Assembly (NCBI RefSeq): GCF_004116725.1
Contig: NZ_PDKG01000001.1
Coordinates: forward strand, 434,001-498,000
Source: Arcobacter sp. CECT 8986
Lineage (GTDB): Bacteria > Campylobacterota > Campylobacteria > Campylobacterales > Arcobacteraceae
Length of the DNA: 64,000 nt
Direction of reading: 5' to 3'
In this document: piece by piece, positions 8,626 through 16,850 of the stretch
Layout: each line of letters starts with the position of its first letter
Position numbering within the stretch: the first letter of the stretch is position 1
Notes under the pieces: model-generated
Seen by the model: the letters and a program-made list of their open reading frames with translations, nothing else
What the model was told of the DNA's origin: nothing
The model's database searches: none
Made by a program: the position numbers and the translations under genes

Positions 8626-10758
8626 ATGAAGAAAATTATTACATCATCACTTGTAGTAATGCTTAGTTTAGCTGCTAGCCAAACTCTATTAAGTGCTAGT
8701 AGTATTGAGAAAAAAGACAAAGAAGAGAAAAGTAAATTTTCTGCTGTTTTACCTACTGTTTATGTAGAAGCTATGGAAGAAGATGATTTAACAAAAGGTT
8801 ATGTTAATTATGAAAATGCTTCTATTACTAGAAATAATATGAGTATCAAAGAGATTCCGCAAACTATTGATACTTTGAATATTCAAAAAAACAAAAATTA
8901 TGGAACAAATGATTTAAGTTCTATTCTTGAGGGTAATGCAGGTATTGACACAACATATGATATGAGAAGTGACAATATTTTTATTAGAGGATTTAGAGCA
9001 GACTCAAATGATATTTACAGAGATGGAATAAGAGAGAGTGGGCAAGTAAGAAGAAGTACTGCAAATATTGAGAGAGTTGAGATATTAAAAGGTCCTGCAT
9101 CTTTACTTTATGGAAGAAGTAATGGTGGTGGAGTTATCAATATGGTTAGTAAATATGCTAACTTTGATAATTCAAGTAATATTGGATTGTTGTTAGGTTC
9201 TTGGAAAAATAGAGGTTTAAATCTTGATGTAAATAGAGCTGTAAATGACAATGTTGCAGTTAGATTTGTAAGTGATATAACAAAAGGTGAAACTTTTAGA
9301 AAAGGTATTGATAAAGATATTGAAAACGAAACTAAAATGTTTTCTCCAAGTATCACAGTTACAGATAATGATAAAATAAAATGGACTGCGCAATACACAT
9401 ACGACTATGCAAATAGAACACCAGATAGAGGTCCAGACAAAGAGCAATATGATTTAATGGGAATTTCATATGATAAAGCATTTGCTCATGATGGAGATTA
9501 TGTTAAAGATAAATTACAAATATTACGTTCAAATTTAGATATTCAATTAAATGACAAATGGAATTTCAATTGGGCAGTTGCATATAGAAAAGCAGAACAA
9601 AACTTTGACCACTATTTTCTAGGAACATATATCCCTGCAACTAGACTTTTAAATCAAAGTTATGCTTGGCAAGAGACTGAAAATAAAACATTTTCAAATA
9701 CATTTACTTTAAATGGAGAGTTTAATACTGGTTCAATTTTACATAATCTTACTTTTGGTGTTGATTTTAGTAAAGAAAAAAGAGAGCCAAAACTATATTC
9801 TACAAGAGATCAATTATTTGATCCATTTAACTCATCTTCTTGGACAAGAATTGCAAAAGCAGATGCAACTATAAAAAACGACCATAAAGGTATCTCAAAA
9901 GGTGTATTTATTGAAGATGTAATTTCACTTACTCCTGATTTTAAAGTTGTTTTAGGTGGAAGATTTGATAAATATACATTTAGTTCTACTGATATTTCAA
10001 ATAATCACAGTACATATGATGGAGATTCATTTAGTCCAAGAGTAGGTATTGTTTATGATATAAATGATAATCATACAGTATATGCTTCATATAATAAAAG
10101 TTTCTCTCCTTATGGTGGAAATAGTTATTTAGGTGTAAGTGCAAGTGCAAATGCAGATACTTTTAATGATGAACCAGAATACAATGAACAATATGAAGTT
10201 GGTATAAAAAGTGATTGGTTAGATGGAAACTTAAGTAGTACACTTTCATTATACCAAATTGAACACTACAACATAAGATATAGACCAAGTTGGGAAACAG
10301 ACTTAACAAAATGGTACCAAAGAGGAAAAGAGCGTTCAAGAGGTGCAGAATTAAGTATTATTGGAAAAATGTATGAAGACTTTTATCTTAGAACTTCTGT
10401 TGGTGTAATGGATGCAAAAGTAATAGAAGATAACTCAAATCCAGATAACGAAGGTCATCATTTAGGAAATACAGCACAATTAAACGGGAATATTTTTGTA
10501 AGATATGCTCCACAATCAGAACATTTTTATGGTGAAGTTGGTTTAACGCATGTAGGAAAAAGATATTTTTATAGTAGAAGTGGTGAAGAGAGCACTTTAG
10601 ATAGCTTTAATAGAGTTGATTCAATGTTAGGTTGGAAATATAAAGATGTAAATATTACACTTGGTATTTTAAACTTATTTGACAAAGATTACTGGAGATC
10701 AAGTACTATGCCAGGAGCATCTAGATCTGCTACATTAAGACTTAATTATAAATTCTAA
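8626..10758 (+). CDS. TonB-dependent siderophore receptor
   Basis: 710 residues. Signal peptide (about 1-24, ending ...LLSASS), plug domain with SIKEIPQTIDTLN and the ILEGNAGIDTTYDMRSDNIF(IRGF) region, ERVEILKGPASLLYGRSNGGGVINMVSK, then a long beta-barrel ending in the aromatic C-terminal LRLNYKF needed for outer-membrane insertion. This is the FhuE/FpvA-like siderophore receptor family; it takes up ferric siderophores using TonB energy. The particular siderophore is not predictable. A Fur box directly upstream indicates iron control. Monocistronic, with its own bidirectional terminator. The ATG at 8626 follows AAAAGGAAAC. Confidence 0.92.
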   Translation: MKKIITSSLVVMLSLAASQTLLSASSIEKKDKEEKSKFSAVLPTVYVEAMEEDDLTKGYVNYENASITRNNMSIKEIPQTIDTLNIQKNKNYGTNDLSSILEGNAGIDTTYDMRSDNIFIRGFRADSNDIYRDGIRESGQVRRSTANIERVEILKGPASLLYGRSNGGGVINMVSKYANFDNSSNIGLLLGSWKNRGLNLDVNRAVNDNVAVRFVSDITKGETFRKGIDKDIENETKMFSPSITVTDNDKIKWTAQYTYDYANRTPDRGPDKEQYDLMGISYDKAFAHDGDYVKDKLQILRSNLDIQLNDKWNFNWAVAYRKAEQNFDHYFLGTYIPATRLLNQSYAWQETENKTFSNTFTLNGEFNTGSILHNLTFGVDFSKEKREPKLYSTRDQLFDPFNSSSWTRIAKADATIKNDHKGISKGVFIEDVISLTPDFKVVLGGRFDKYTFSSTDISNNHSTYDGDSFSPRVGIVYDINDNHTVYASYNKSFSPYGGNSYLGVSASANADTFNDEPEYNEQYEVGIKSDWLDGNLSSTLSLYQIEHYNIRYRPSWETDLTKWYQRGKERSRGAELSIIGKMYEDFYLRTSVGVMDAKVIEDNSNPDNEGHHLGNTAQLNGNIFVRYAPQSEHFYGEVGLTHVGKRYFYSRSGEESTLDSFNRVDSMLGWKYKDVNITLGILNLFDKDYWRSSTMPGASRSATLRLNYKF

Positions 10759-10766
10759 TTTAGTAT

Positions 10767-10794
10767 AAAACTTAGTATTTTTATACTAAGTTTT
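10767..10794. terminator. Bidirectional terminator (receptor / alcohol dehydrogenase)
   Basis: AAAACTTAGTAT (10767-10778) pairs perfectly with ATACTAAGTTTT (10783-10794) around a TTTT loop, between two convergent stop codons; each side carries its own T run. Confidence 0.8.
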
Positions 10795-10802
10795 ATCTAT
10801 TA

Positions 10803-11936
10803 TTATGCTAATGATTTTTGAAGTATCTCTTTTACTTTTTCAATAGTAATATCATGATTTTCACCAAGTTTTAGCATTTGATGTTTTTTCAAAGACTCTG
10901 TAATATTTTCTATTACTTTATCATCTACTTTATAGTCACTCAATTTTGTAGAAACACCTAAATTATTATAAAGAGACTCTATTTTATCAATTACTTTATT
11001 TGCATCTGTTATTGCAAATACATTTTTACCCATTTGCTCTAACTTATCTTTTTTATCTTCAAACATTACTCTTAAAAGATGTGGTTGTACAACGGCTAAA
11101 CTTCTTGCATGGTCAAGTCCATAATATGCAGTTATTTCATGCCCTATAAAGTGAGTCGCCCAATCTTGAACAACACCACAACCTATAAAACCATTTAATG
11201 CCTGATTTGCTAATAACATTAAGTTATCTCGCCAATCTTTGTCATCTTTATTTTCCCAAGTATTCATAAGAGTTGTTAAACCTCTTAATATAGTTTCACT
11301 ATATCCATCATGAACTAAAGAATTATTTGGCATAGTTAAGTACTGTTCACAAGTATGTACAAATGCATCTACTAAACCATTTTTAAGTTGTCTATCATCA
11401 AGTGTTGACATAACAGATGGATCAAGAACAGCAAATTTAGGATGAATAAAATCAGAAGCAAATAATCTTTTATCATTTGTAGATTTTTTTGATACGACAC
11501 TTAATGAATTGGATTCACTTCCGGTTGCTGGTAATGTTAAAATAACTCCAATTGGTAAAGCTTTTTCTACTTGCTTTTTACCATCTAAAAAGTCCCAAGC
11601 ATCTCCATCATATAACGCAGCTGCTGCTAAATACTTACAACCATCAATTACAGAACCTCCACCAACAGCTAAGATATAATCAATTTGCTCATCTTTTACA
11701 ATTGATAATGCTTTGTTCATAGTTTCAACTGAAGGGTTTGGCTCTACTCCAGAAAACTCAAAAAAATTAAAATTTTTCAAAGCCTCTATCACTTGCTTGT
11801 ATATTCCATTTTTTTTAATAGAACCACCACCATATACAAATAGTACATTTGATTTTTTAGGAATATATTTAGAGATTTCACTAATCTTACCTACACCAAA
11901 TTCAATCGCGGTTGGATTGTAATATGAAAAAGTCAT
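10803..11936 (-). CDS. Iron-containing alcohol dehydrogenase, YqhD/BDH type
   Basis: 377 residues. GGGS nucleotide motifs (36-39 and 92-95, the latter in AVGGGSVIDGCK), GVEPNPSVE (63-71), and the metal ligands D190, H194, H262 and H276 at the spacing seen in YqhD-type NADPH-dependent aldehyde reductases and butanol dehydrogenases. It likely reduces short-chain aldehydes in the cytoplasm, for instance in detoxification. Single gene, opposite its neighbour the TonB receptor. Start supported by an AAAGGATAGGTT leader. Confidence 0.9.
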   Translation of the reverse strand: MTFSYYNPTAIEFGVGKISEISKYIPKKSNVLFVYGGGSIKKNGIYKQVIEALKNFNFFEFSGVEPNPSVETMNKALSIVKDEQIDYILAVGGGSVIDGCKYLAAAALYDGDAWDFLDGKKQVEKALPIGVILTLPATGSESNSLSVVSKKSTNDKRLFASDFIHPKFAVLDPSVMSTLDDRQLKNGLVDAFVHTCEQYLTMPNNSLVHDGYSETILRGLTTLMNTWENKDDKDWRDNLMLLANQALNGFIGCGVVQDWATHFIGHEITAYYGLDHARSLAVVQPHLLRVMFEDKKDKLEQMGKNVFAITDANKVIDKIESLYNNLGVSTKLSDYKVDDKVIENITESLKKHQMLKLGENHDITIEKVKEILQKSLA

Positions 11937-12012
11937 AACCTATCCTTTTAAATGAGATTTACACCTATTATATAACTAATTTATGTATTATCAAAGAATA
12001 AAGTTAAAAAAT

Positions 12013-12759
12013 TTATAAATTATATATGAATTGAACAATAAGAATAATTGAAATAATAAGAAGTAAAATCTTTATTAATTTAATATAGAGTTTTGAATCT
12101 ATCTTCTTTTTCACCTTAATTCCAAAATATAAAGAAAAAGAGATTATTAAAATAGTAATTAAAGAAAAACTAACTTCTGTTTTTGTAAAGCTATCATTTA
12201 TAAAAAAGATAAAAATTTGAATAACTTTTCCAAGTAAAAAACATATATTCATCATCTGAATAAATTGCGCTTTTGAGTACTTTAACTCAATTCCATATAT
12301 CATAAGCATTGGTCCCATAACATTAGTTAATCCACCTACAATACCAGTAAAAAAAGGATATAAAACAAATGAAATTTTTGGGTACTTACTAAAAGCACTT
12401 ATTGAAATATTTTTGTTATTTGTATAAAGATAAAGCAATATTGAAATAGCCAAAAGTAGTTTAAATATATCAGAATTAGAAAATATCAATATTTGTGTAC
12501 CAATTGCACTTCCAATCATAGTAATTACTGCAATAGGTAAAAACCTAATGACTGCTTCTTTACTATTTCCTTCACTTAAAAAGCTTACTAAATTTACTAC
12601 TAAAGTTGGTAATAGTGTAAGAAGTATTGCAGTTTGCATATCTGTAAAAATTGCAATTATTGGAGTTGGAATTAAAGCAAAACCAAAACCTATACTTCCA
12701 TGAACAAATGCTGCAAAAATAAGTACGATTGATATTAATATAAAAAATTCTAAATCCAA
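12013..12759 (-). CDS. TauE/SafE family membrane permease
   Basis: 248 residues with about eight hydrophobic segments. The N-terminal AAFVHGSIGFGFALIPTPI and the mid-protein GIVGGLTNVMGPMLMIY are the two duplicated GxxGG(l)xN/G signature repeats of the TauE/SafE family, which exports sulfite, sulfoacetate or related organosulfur anions. The start is a TTG at 12759: an AAAAGG site is correctly spaced and there is no nearby in-frame ATG. It lies downstream of the tRNA-Asn cluster on the same strand with no clear terminator between. The substrate is not determinable. Confidence 0.82.
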   Translation of the reverse strand: MDLEFFILISIVLIFAAFVHGSIGFGFALIPTPIIAIFTDMQTAILLTLLPTLVVNLVSFLSEGNSKEAVIRFLPIAVITMIGSAIGTQILIFSNSDIFKLLLAISILLYLYTNNKNISISAFSKYPKISFVLYPFFTGIVGGLTNVMGPMLMIYGIELKYSKAQFIQMMNICFLLGKVIQIFIFFINDSFTKTEVSFSLITILIISFSLYFGIKVKKKIDSKLYIKLIKILLLIISIILIVQFIYNL

Positions 12760-12837
12760 ATAAATGCCTTTTAAATAAACTGCACTAAGGATATAATATT
12801 AAAGCTTAAATGATTTTTTAATTTGTGTAGTTAAAAG

Positions 12838-12912
12838 TGGCTCCGGATACTGGATTCGAACCAGTGGCCAAGTGATTAACAGTCACCTACTCTACCGCTG
12901 AGCTAATCCGGA
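12838..12912 (-). tRNA. tRNA-Asn(GTT), copy 3 in transcription order
   Basis: Minus-strand 75-nt cloverleaf with encoded CCA. Acceptor TCCGGAT/ATCCGGA, discriminator G, anticodon loop CTGTTAA (anticodon GTT), T loop TTCGAAT. Body identical to the copy at 13020-13094. Confidence 0.97.
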
Positions 12913-12927
12913 ATAAAAAAATTAAAG

Positions 12928-13002
12928 TGGCTCCGAATACTGGATTCGAACCAGTGGCCAAGTGATTAACAGTCACCTACTCTACCGCTGAGCTAATTCG
13001 GA
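12928..13002 (-). tRNA. tRNA-Asn(GTT), copy 2, compensatory acceptor-stem variant
   Basis: Same 75-nt tRNA with anticodon GTT and encoded CCA. The acceptor stem is TCCGAAT/ATTCGGA: a G-C pair of the sister copies is replaced by A-T on both sides, so pairing is preserved, which argues that this copy is functional. Confidence 0.97.
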
Positions 13003-13019
13003 ACTTACATTTAAAGAAA

Positions 13020-13094
13020 TGGCTCCGGATACTGGATTCGAACCAGTGGCCAAGTGATTAACAGTCACCTACTCTACCGCTGAGCTAATCCGGA
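13020..13094 (-). tRNA. tRNA-Asn(GTT), copy 1 (promoter-proximal)
   Basis: 75-nt cloverleaf, anticodon GTT, CCA encoded, acceptor TCCGGAT/ATCCGGA. First gene behind the consensus promoter at 13123-13151. The three copies are separated by only 15-17 bases, implying one processed transcript. Confidence 0.97.
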
Positions 13095-13122
13095 ATATAT
13101 TATTTCCTTTAAATGGGGTGGA

Positions 13123-13151
13123 ATTATAGTAAAAAATACTTTTTTTGTCAA
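13123..13151 (-). promoter_or_regulatory. Consensus sigma-70 promoter of the tRNA-Asn array
   Basis: On the minus strand TTGACA (13151-13146) and TATAAT (13128-13123) are separated by exactly 17 bases, a perfect consensus. The expected start near 13116 lies about 20 bases before the first tRNA. Few other promoters in the window show a -35 box, fitting the high output required for tRNA. Confidence 0.85.
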
Positions 13152-13167
13152 GTATTTTTTGAGTTTT

Positions 13168-14085
13168 TTATAAAATTTTATAAAAATTTAATCCACTGCT
13201 ATCAACCAATGATACAACACCTGATTTTATAAGAGTTTCTAAAATATTTTTTGAACTATCATCAAACATATTTTCAATATCTTCTTTTGTCAAAGGTCTT
13301 CTTTTTAACATAGAGATAATCTCTTTTTCATCAAAATTTTGTGTCTGTTTTGGTCTATTCTTAAATGCAATATTTACATTTATACCTTTAAATGTATTTG
13401 CAACTTTTTCAAGTAGTTCAAAATCTACTGGTTTTACTTTATATGCTGGTGGTCTATCAATTGTACCAATGTCAACTCTATGTGGATTTATCTTTTTAAT
13501 TGAATCGTATAAAGCTTCTATTTCATCTTCTTTATCATTTAAAGTTTTAACAAATAAAACTTCCAATACAAAAATATTTTTTGTATCTTTTCTAAAACTA
13601 ATCATACTTTTTATAATTTTATTTATATCAATACCATCATGATTTCTATCAAGCTTTTTAAAACACTTTTGGCTTACACAATCAAGTGATAATTTAACAG
13701 TATCAATTTTCAATAGTGCTTTATAGATTTTTTCATCATAAATTGTACTTCCATTTGACAAAATAAGTGTTTTTGTATCACCTTTTATTTTATTTATCTC
13801 ATCAATTAATTCATCCAAATGAGGATATAAAGTTGGCTCACCATTTGCAGTTAAAGTAATTACATCAATTTTTGGATGTTTGTCAAAACTTTTCTTTATT
13901 TCTGAAATCACTTCGTTTACACTTGGATATTCTGTCATTTTATCAACTGTTTTTGCAGCTTCCAATTCACAGTATAAACAGTCAAAATTGCACTGTTTTT
14001 TACTAGGAGATAAATCAATTCCTAAAGATATTCCAAATCTTCTTGAAGGAATTGGACCAAAAATAATAGAATTTGAATAAGACAT
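13168..14085 (-). CDS. Radical SAM protein (COG0731-type Fe-S oxidoreductase)
   Basis: 305 residues. It opens with FGPIPSRRFGISLGIDLSP and the radical SAM cluster motif CNFDCLYC (C32, C36, C39), then GEPTLYPHL and LSNGS, and ends with a helical, probably winged-helix, C-terminal tail (about 245-305). It belongs to the group that also contains wyosine-type enzymes; the bacterial members are uncharacterised. Chemistry would be generation of a 5'-deoxyadenosyl radical from SAM in the cytoplasm. The tRNA-Asn promoter begins right after its stop. A 10-bp hairpin with T run at 13131-13160 overlaps that promoter and may double as its terminator. Confidence 0.82.
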   Translation of the reverse strand: MSYSNSIIFGPIPSRRFGISLGIDLSPSKKQCNFDCLYCELEAAKTVDKMTEYPSVNEVISEIKKSFDKHPKIDVITLTANGEPTLYPHLDELIDEINKIKGDTKTLILSNGSTIYDEKIYKALLKIDTVKLSLDCVSQKCFKKLDRNHDGIDINKIIKSMISFRKDTKNIFVLEVLFVKTLNDKEDEIEALYDSIKKINPHRVDIGTIDRPPAYKVKPVDFELLEKVANTFKGINVNIAFKNRPKQTQNFDEKEIISMLKRRPLTKEDIENMFDDSSKNILETLIKSGVVSLVDSSGLNFYKIL

Positions 14086-14110
14086 TTATTTCCTTTTTAT
14101 TATCTATTTT

Positions 14111-14147
14111 AGAAATAAAAAAAGAGAAGCCCTAAAGCTTCTCTTTT
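14111..14147 (-). terminator. Second terminator-like hairpin downstream of hemE
   Basis: AAAAGAGAAGC (14120-14130) pairs with GCTTCTCTTTT (14137-14147) around a 6-nt loop; on the minus strand it is followed by TTTTATTT. It lies 26 bases upstream of the radical SAM gene start, so it insulates that gene from hemE transcription. Confidence 0.6.
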
Positions 14148-14172
14148 ATAATAATTTCACAACAAATTTTTA

Positions 14173-14191
14173 TGTAAGTTCTTAACTTACA
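14173..14191. repeat. Short inverted repeat between two terminators
   Basis: TGTAAGTT (14173-14180) and AACTTACA (14184-14191) pair perfectly around CTT, with an A/T-rich extension on both sides. It lies between the two terminator hairpins after hemE. No function is assigned. Confidence 0.5.
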
Positions 14192-14211
14192 AATAAAAAT
14201 TGCTTCAAACT

Positions 14212-14237
14212 AAAAAAGTAAAGCAGTTTACTTTTTT
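14212..14237 (-). terminator. Intrinsic terminator of the gyrA-asd-yqhA-hemE operon
   Basis: AAAAAAGTAAA (14212-14222) pairs with TTTACTTTTTT (14227-14237) around GCAG, only 8 bases after the hemE stop codon; the stem itself provides a U6 run on the minus strand. Confidence 0.8.
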
Positions 14238-14245
14238 TTAACGTT

Positions 14246-15286
14246 TTACGCCTTTTTTGAAACTCTGTGACACTCACTTACAAAGTGTATTGCATTTTCA
14301 ACTGGTACATCAGGTAAAATTCCATGACCTAAATTAAAAATATGTCTTTTACCTTCCATAATTTTTTGAATACCTTCTACACACTCAGTAGTTTTCTCTT
14401 TTGAGTAAAGTCTTGTTGGTTCCATATTTCCTTGAAGAACATATTTACTCCCAAGTTTCTCTTTTGCTAATGCCATTGGAGTTCCCCAATCTACACCAAA
14501 TACGTCAAAGTTACCATAAACTAGTCCTCTTTCTATAAATGCCGCAACACCTTTAGGGAACATAATAATTGGAATTTCTGGATATTTTTCTTTTATATAT
14601 TCAGCAATTTCAACCATATACTTCCAAGAAAACTCATCATATTTTGATGGTTCAATTGCTGCTGCCCAAGAATCAAAGATTTGAACAACATCAGCTCCTG
14701 CTTCAATTTGTTTAACCATATAATATTTAACAACTTCTGTTACTTTTTTAAGAATACTATGTAAAAGTTCAGGATTTGAATACATCATTTTTTTACAAAT
14801 ATTATATGTTTTTGTACCTTGACCTTCAATCATATATGTAGCAAGAGTCCAAGGAGCTCCTGTAAAACCTATTAATGCTTTATCTTCAGGTAATCTTTGT
14901 TTTAAAAGTTTTATTGTTTCATATACGTAAGTTAACTTATTTGCTGCTTCTTCTCCACCTAATAGAGCATCAACATCTTCTTGTGTTTTAACTGGTGTAT
15001 CAAACTTAGGACCTTCACCTTTAATAAACTCTAATTTCATTCCCATTTCATTTGGAATAACTAAAATATCACTAAATAAAATAGCCGCATCTACACCAAC
15101 AATATCAAGAGGTTGAATTGTTACTTCACAAGCCATTTCTGGATTATGACATAAAGACAGGAAATCACCTGCTTTTTTTCTAACTTCCATATATTCTGGA
15201 AGATATCTTCCAGCTTGTCTCATCATCCATACAGGAGTATACGCAGTCTCTTTACCTAAACATGCATCAACAAAAATCTTTGACAT
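14246..15286 (-). CDS. hemE: Uroporphyrinogen decarboxylase
   Basis: 346 residues, full length. The N-terminal [15 protein letters not shown] signature carries the substrate-binding arginines; [13 protein letters not shown], the [16 protein letters not shown] stretch and the C-terminal [14 protein letters not shown] complete the family pattern. It converts uroporphyrinogen III to coproporphyrinogen III in heme synthesis (cytoplasm). It is the last gene of a minus-strand run gyrA-asd-yqhA-like-hemE, 12 bases after the preceding stop, and is followed by a strong terminator. Confidence 0.97.
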   Translation of the reverse strand: MSKIFVDACLGKETAYTPVWMMRQAGRYLPEYMEVRKKAGDFLSLCHNPEMACEVTIQPLDIVGVDAAILFSDILVIPNEMGMKLEFIKGEGPKFDTPVKTQEDVDALLGGEEAANKLTYVYETIKLLKQRLPEDKALIGFTGAPWTLATYMIEGQGTKTYNICKKMMYSNPELLHSILKKVTEVVKYYMVKQIEAGADVVQIFDSWAAAIEPSKYDEFSWKYMVEIAEYIKEKYPEIPIIMFPKGVAAFIERGLVYGNFDVFGVDWGTPMALAKEKLGSKYVLQGNMEPTRLYSKEKTTECVEGIQKIMEGKRHIFNLGHGILPDVPVENAIHFVSECHRVSKKA

Positions 15287-15298
15287 ATATAACCTTTT

Positions 15299-15811
15299 TT
15301 ATTTTTTACCAATTTTACCTAAGAAGAAAAGCCCAACAGCTAAAGCTGTAACAGCAAGTGCAAAGTAAAGCATCTCTAATGCACTTGAATATGTAGTATG
15401 TAAAACTCTTTGAAAAAAGTTTACAACTAATACCATAATAATTACTTTTGCAATTTTATCTTTTAATTGGTCTAAAGAAGTAATCGATAATATTTTTTGA
15501 TCTTCTTTTGCAGATTCGTTATGATCAATTGGAGATATGAAAAGTTCATAAACTCCAAATGAAAAGATAAGTAGTACAACAGCGATTAAATATAAATCAA
15601 TCGCACCAATAATACCACTTACTATATCTTCATGAAAATCTTTAGGATGAGCATGAGCAATTAATGTTTCAAATGCATATTTTGCTACACCCCAAATATC
15701 CAAACTTGCAACAACAAATAAAACTACTGCACCTACAAGTCCAAATATCACAGCAAACATAACTAAAAATCTAGTTTGCCACATTGCTTTTTCAAAAAGC
15801 TTCTCTATCAT
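15299..15811 (-). CDS. YqhA/UPF0114 family membrane protein
   Basis: 170 residues with four hydrophobic segments (about 13-35, 62-85, 118-136, 142-163) and the family motif SFGVYELFISPID (about 84-96). UPF0114 proteins are inner-membrane proteins of unknown function. The ATG overlaps the asd stop codon by one base (TAATG), indicating translational coupling. No function is claimed. Confidence 0.85.
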   Translation of the reverse strand: MIEKLFEKAMWQTRFLVMFAVIFGLVGAVVLFVVASLDIWGVAKYAFETLIAHAHPKDFHEDIVSGIIGAIDLYLIAVVLLIFSFGVYELFISPIDHNESAKEDQKILSITSLDQLKDKIAKVIIMVLVVNFFQRVLHTTYSSALEMLYFALAVTALAVGLFFLGKIGKK

Positions 15812-16848
15812 TAATTATCATTCTCCATTTCAATCCATTTTAATGCAATTCTAACAGAGTTAGTAGCAGCCCCTACTCTTACTTGGTCTGCAACATTAAA
15901 ATAGTGTAATACATTATCACAATAATTATCTTTTCTAATTCTACCTACAAATGTTGTATCTGTATCAGTTGAAATAATTGGCATTGGGTATTGATTATTT
16001 TCTAAATCATCAATAACCTCAACATTTTCAAAATTATCTAAAGCTTCTCTTGCTTTTTGAACATCTACTTCAACACCATCTTCAAATGTTACTGTAATTG
16101 TTTCACTATGACTTCTTAATACAGGAACTCTTACACAAGTTGCAGCAATTTGCATCTGTTTGTGCATAATTTTTTGAGTTTCATTAATCATTTTCATCTC
16201 TTCTTTAGTGAAACCATTTGGCTGAGGAACATCAATTTGTGGAATTACATTAAGTGCAATTTGATGTGCAAATGCTTCTTTTTTTGCTTCATCAAGTTTA
16301 AAAGCAAAAAATGCTTGCATTTGTTTAACAAGTTCTTCCATTCCAGCTTTTCCTGCACCACTTACTGCTTGGTAAGTTGATACATCTACTCTTTTAATTC
16401 CATATAATTCATCAAGTGGTTTTAAAGATAAAACCATTTGAATTGTTGAGCAGTTAGGGTTAGCAATGATACCTGTTTCTTTCCAGTTAGCAATATCTTG
16501 TGGATTTACTTCAGGAACAACTAAAGGTACATTTGGTTCCATTCTAAAATGACTTGTGTTATCAATAACAACAGCACCAGCTTCAACTGCAAATTTTGCA
16601 AATTTAGCAGAGATACTACCACCTGCACTAAAAAATGCAATTTCTACTTCATTCTCTTCAAATGCACTCTCTGTTAATTCTAAAACTGTGTACTCTTTGT
16701 TTTTGTATTCAACAGTTGTTCCAGCACTTTTAGCACTTGCTAAAGGAACTAATTTGTTTACTGGAAAGTCATATGCTTCCATAACTCTAAATAACTCTTC
16801 ACCTACAGCCCCAGTTGCTCCTACAACAGCAACATTAAATTTTCTCAT
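15811..16848 (-). CDS. asd: Aspartate-semialdehyde dehydrogenase
   Basis: 345 residues. NADP-binding GATGAVGEE (10-18), SAGGSIS (74-80), catalytic cysteine in NPNCSTIQ (C133) and the QAVSGAGKAGMEEL substrate region are all present. It makes aspartate semialdehyde from aspartyl phosphate for lysine/diaminopimelate, methionine and threonine synthesis. It lies 2 bases after the gyrA stop; its GAGGAAGA ribosome site is inside the end of gyrA, so gyrA, asd, yqhA-like and hemE look cotranscribed. Confidence 0.97.
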   Translation of the reverse strand: MRKFNVAVVGATGAVGEELFRVMEAYDFPVNKLVPLASAKSAGTTVEYKNKEYTVLELTESAFEENEVEIAFFSAGGSISAKFAKFAVEAGAVVIDNTSHFRMEPNVPLVVPEVNPQDIANWKETGIIANPNCSTIQMVLSLKPLDELYGIKRVDVSTYQAVSGAGKAGMEELVKQMQAFFAFKLDEAKKEAFAHQIALNVIPQIDVPQPNGFTKEEMKMINETQKIMHKQMQIAATCVRVPVLRSHSETITVTFEDGVEVDVQKAREALDNFENVEVIDDLENNQYPMPIISTDTDTTFVGRIRKDNYCDNVLHYFNVADQVRVGAATNSVRIALKWIEMENDN

Positions 16849-16850
16849 TT

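Noticed and set aside
13131-13160. 10-bp hairpin with T run after the radical SAM gene
   Set aside because: Not listed as a separate terminator because its loop and right arm form the spacer and -35 box of the tRNA-Asn promoter; a double role is possible but unproven.
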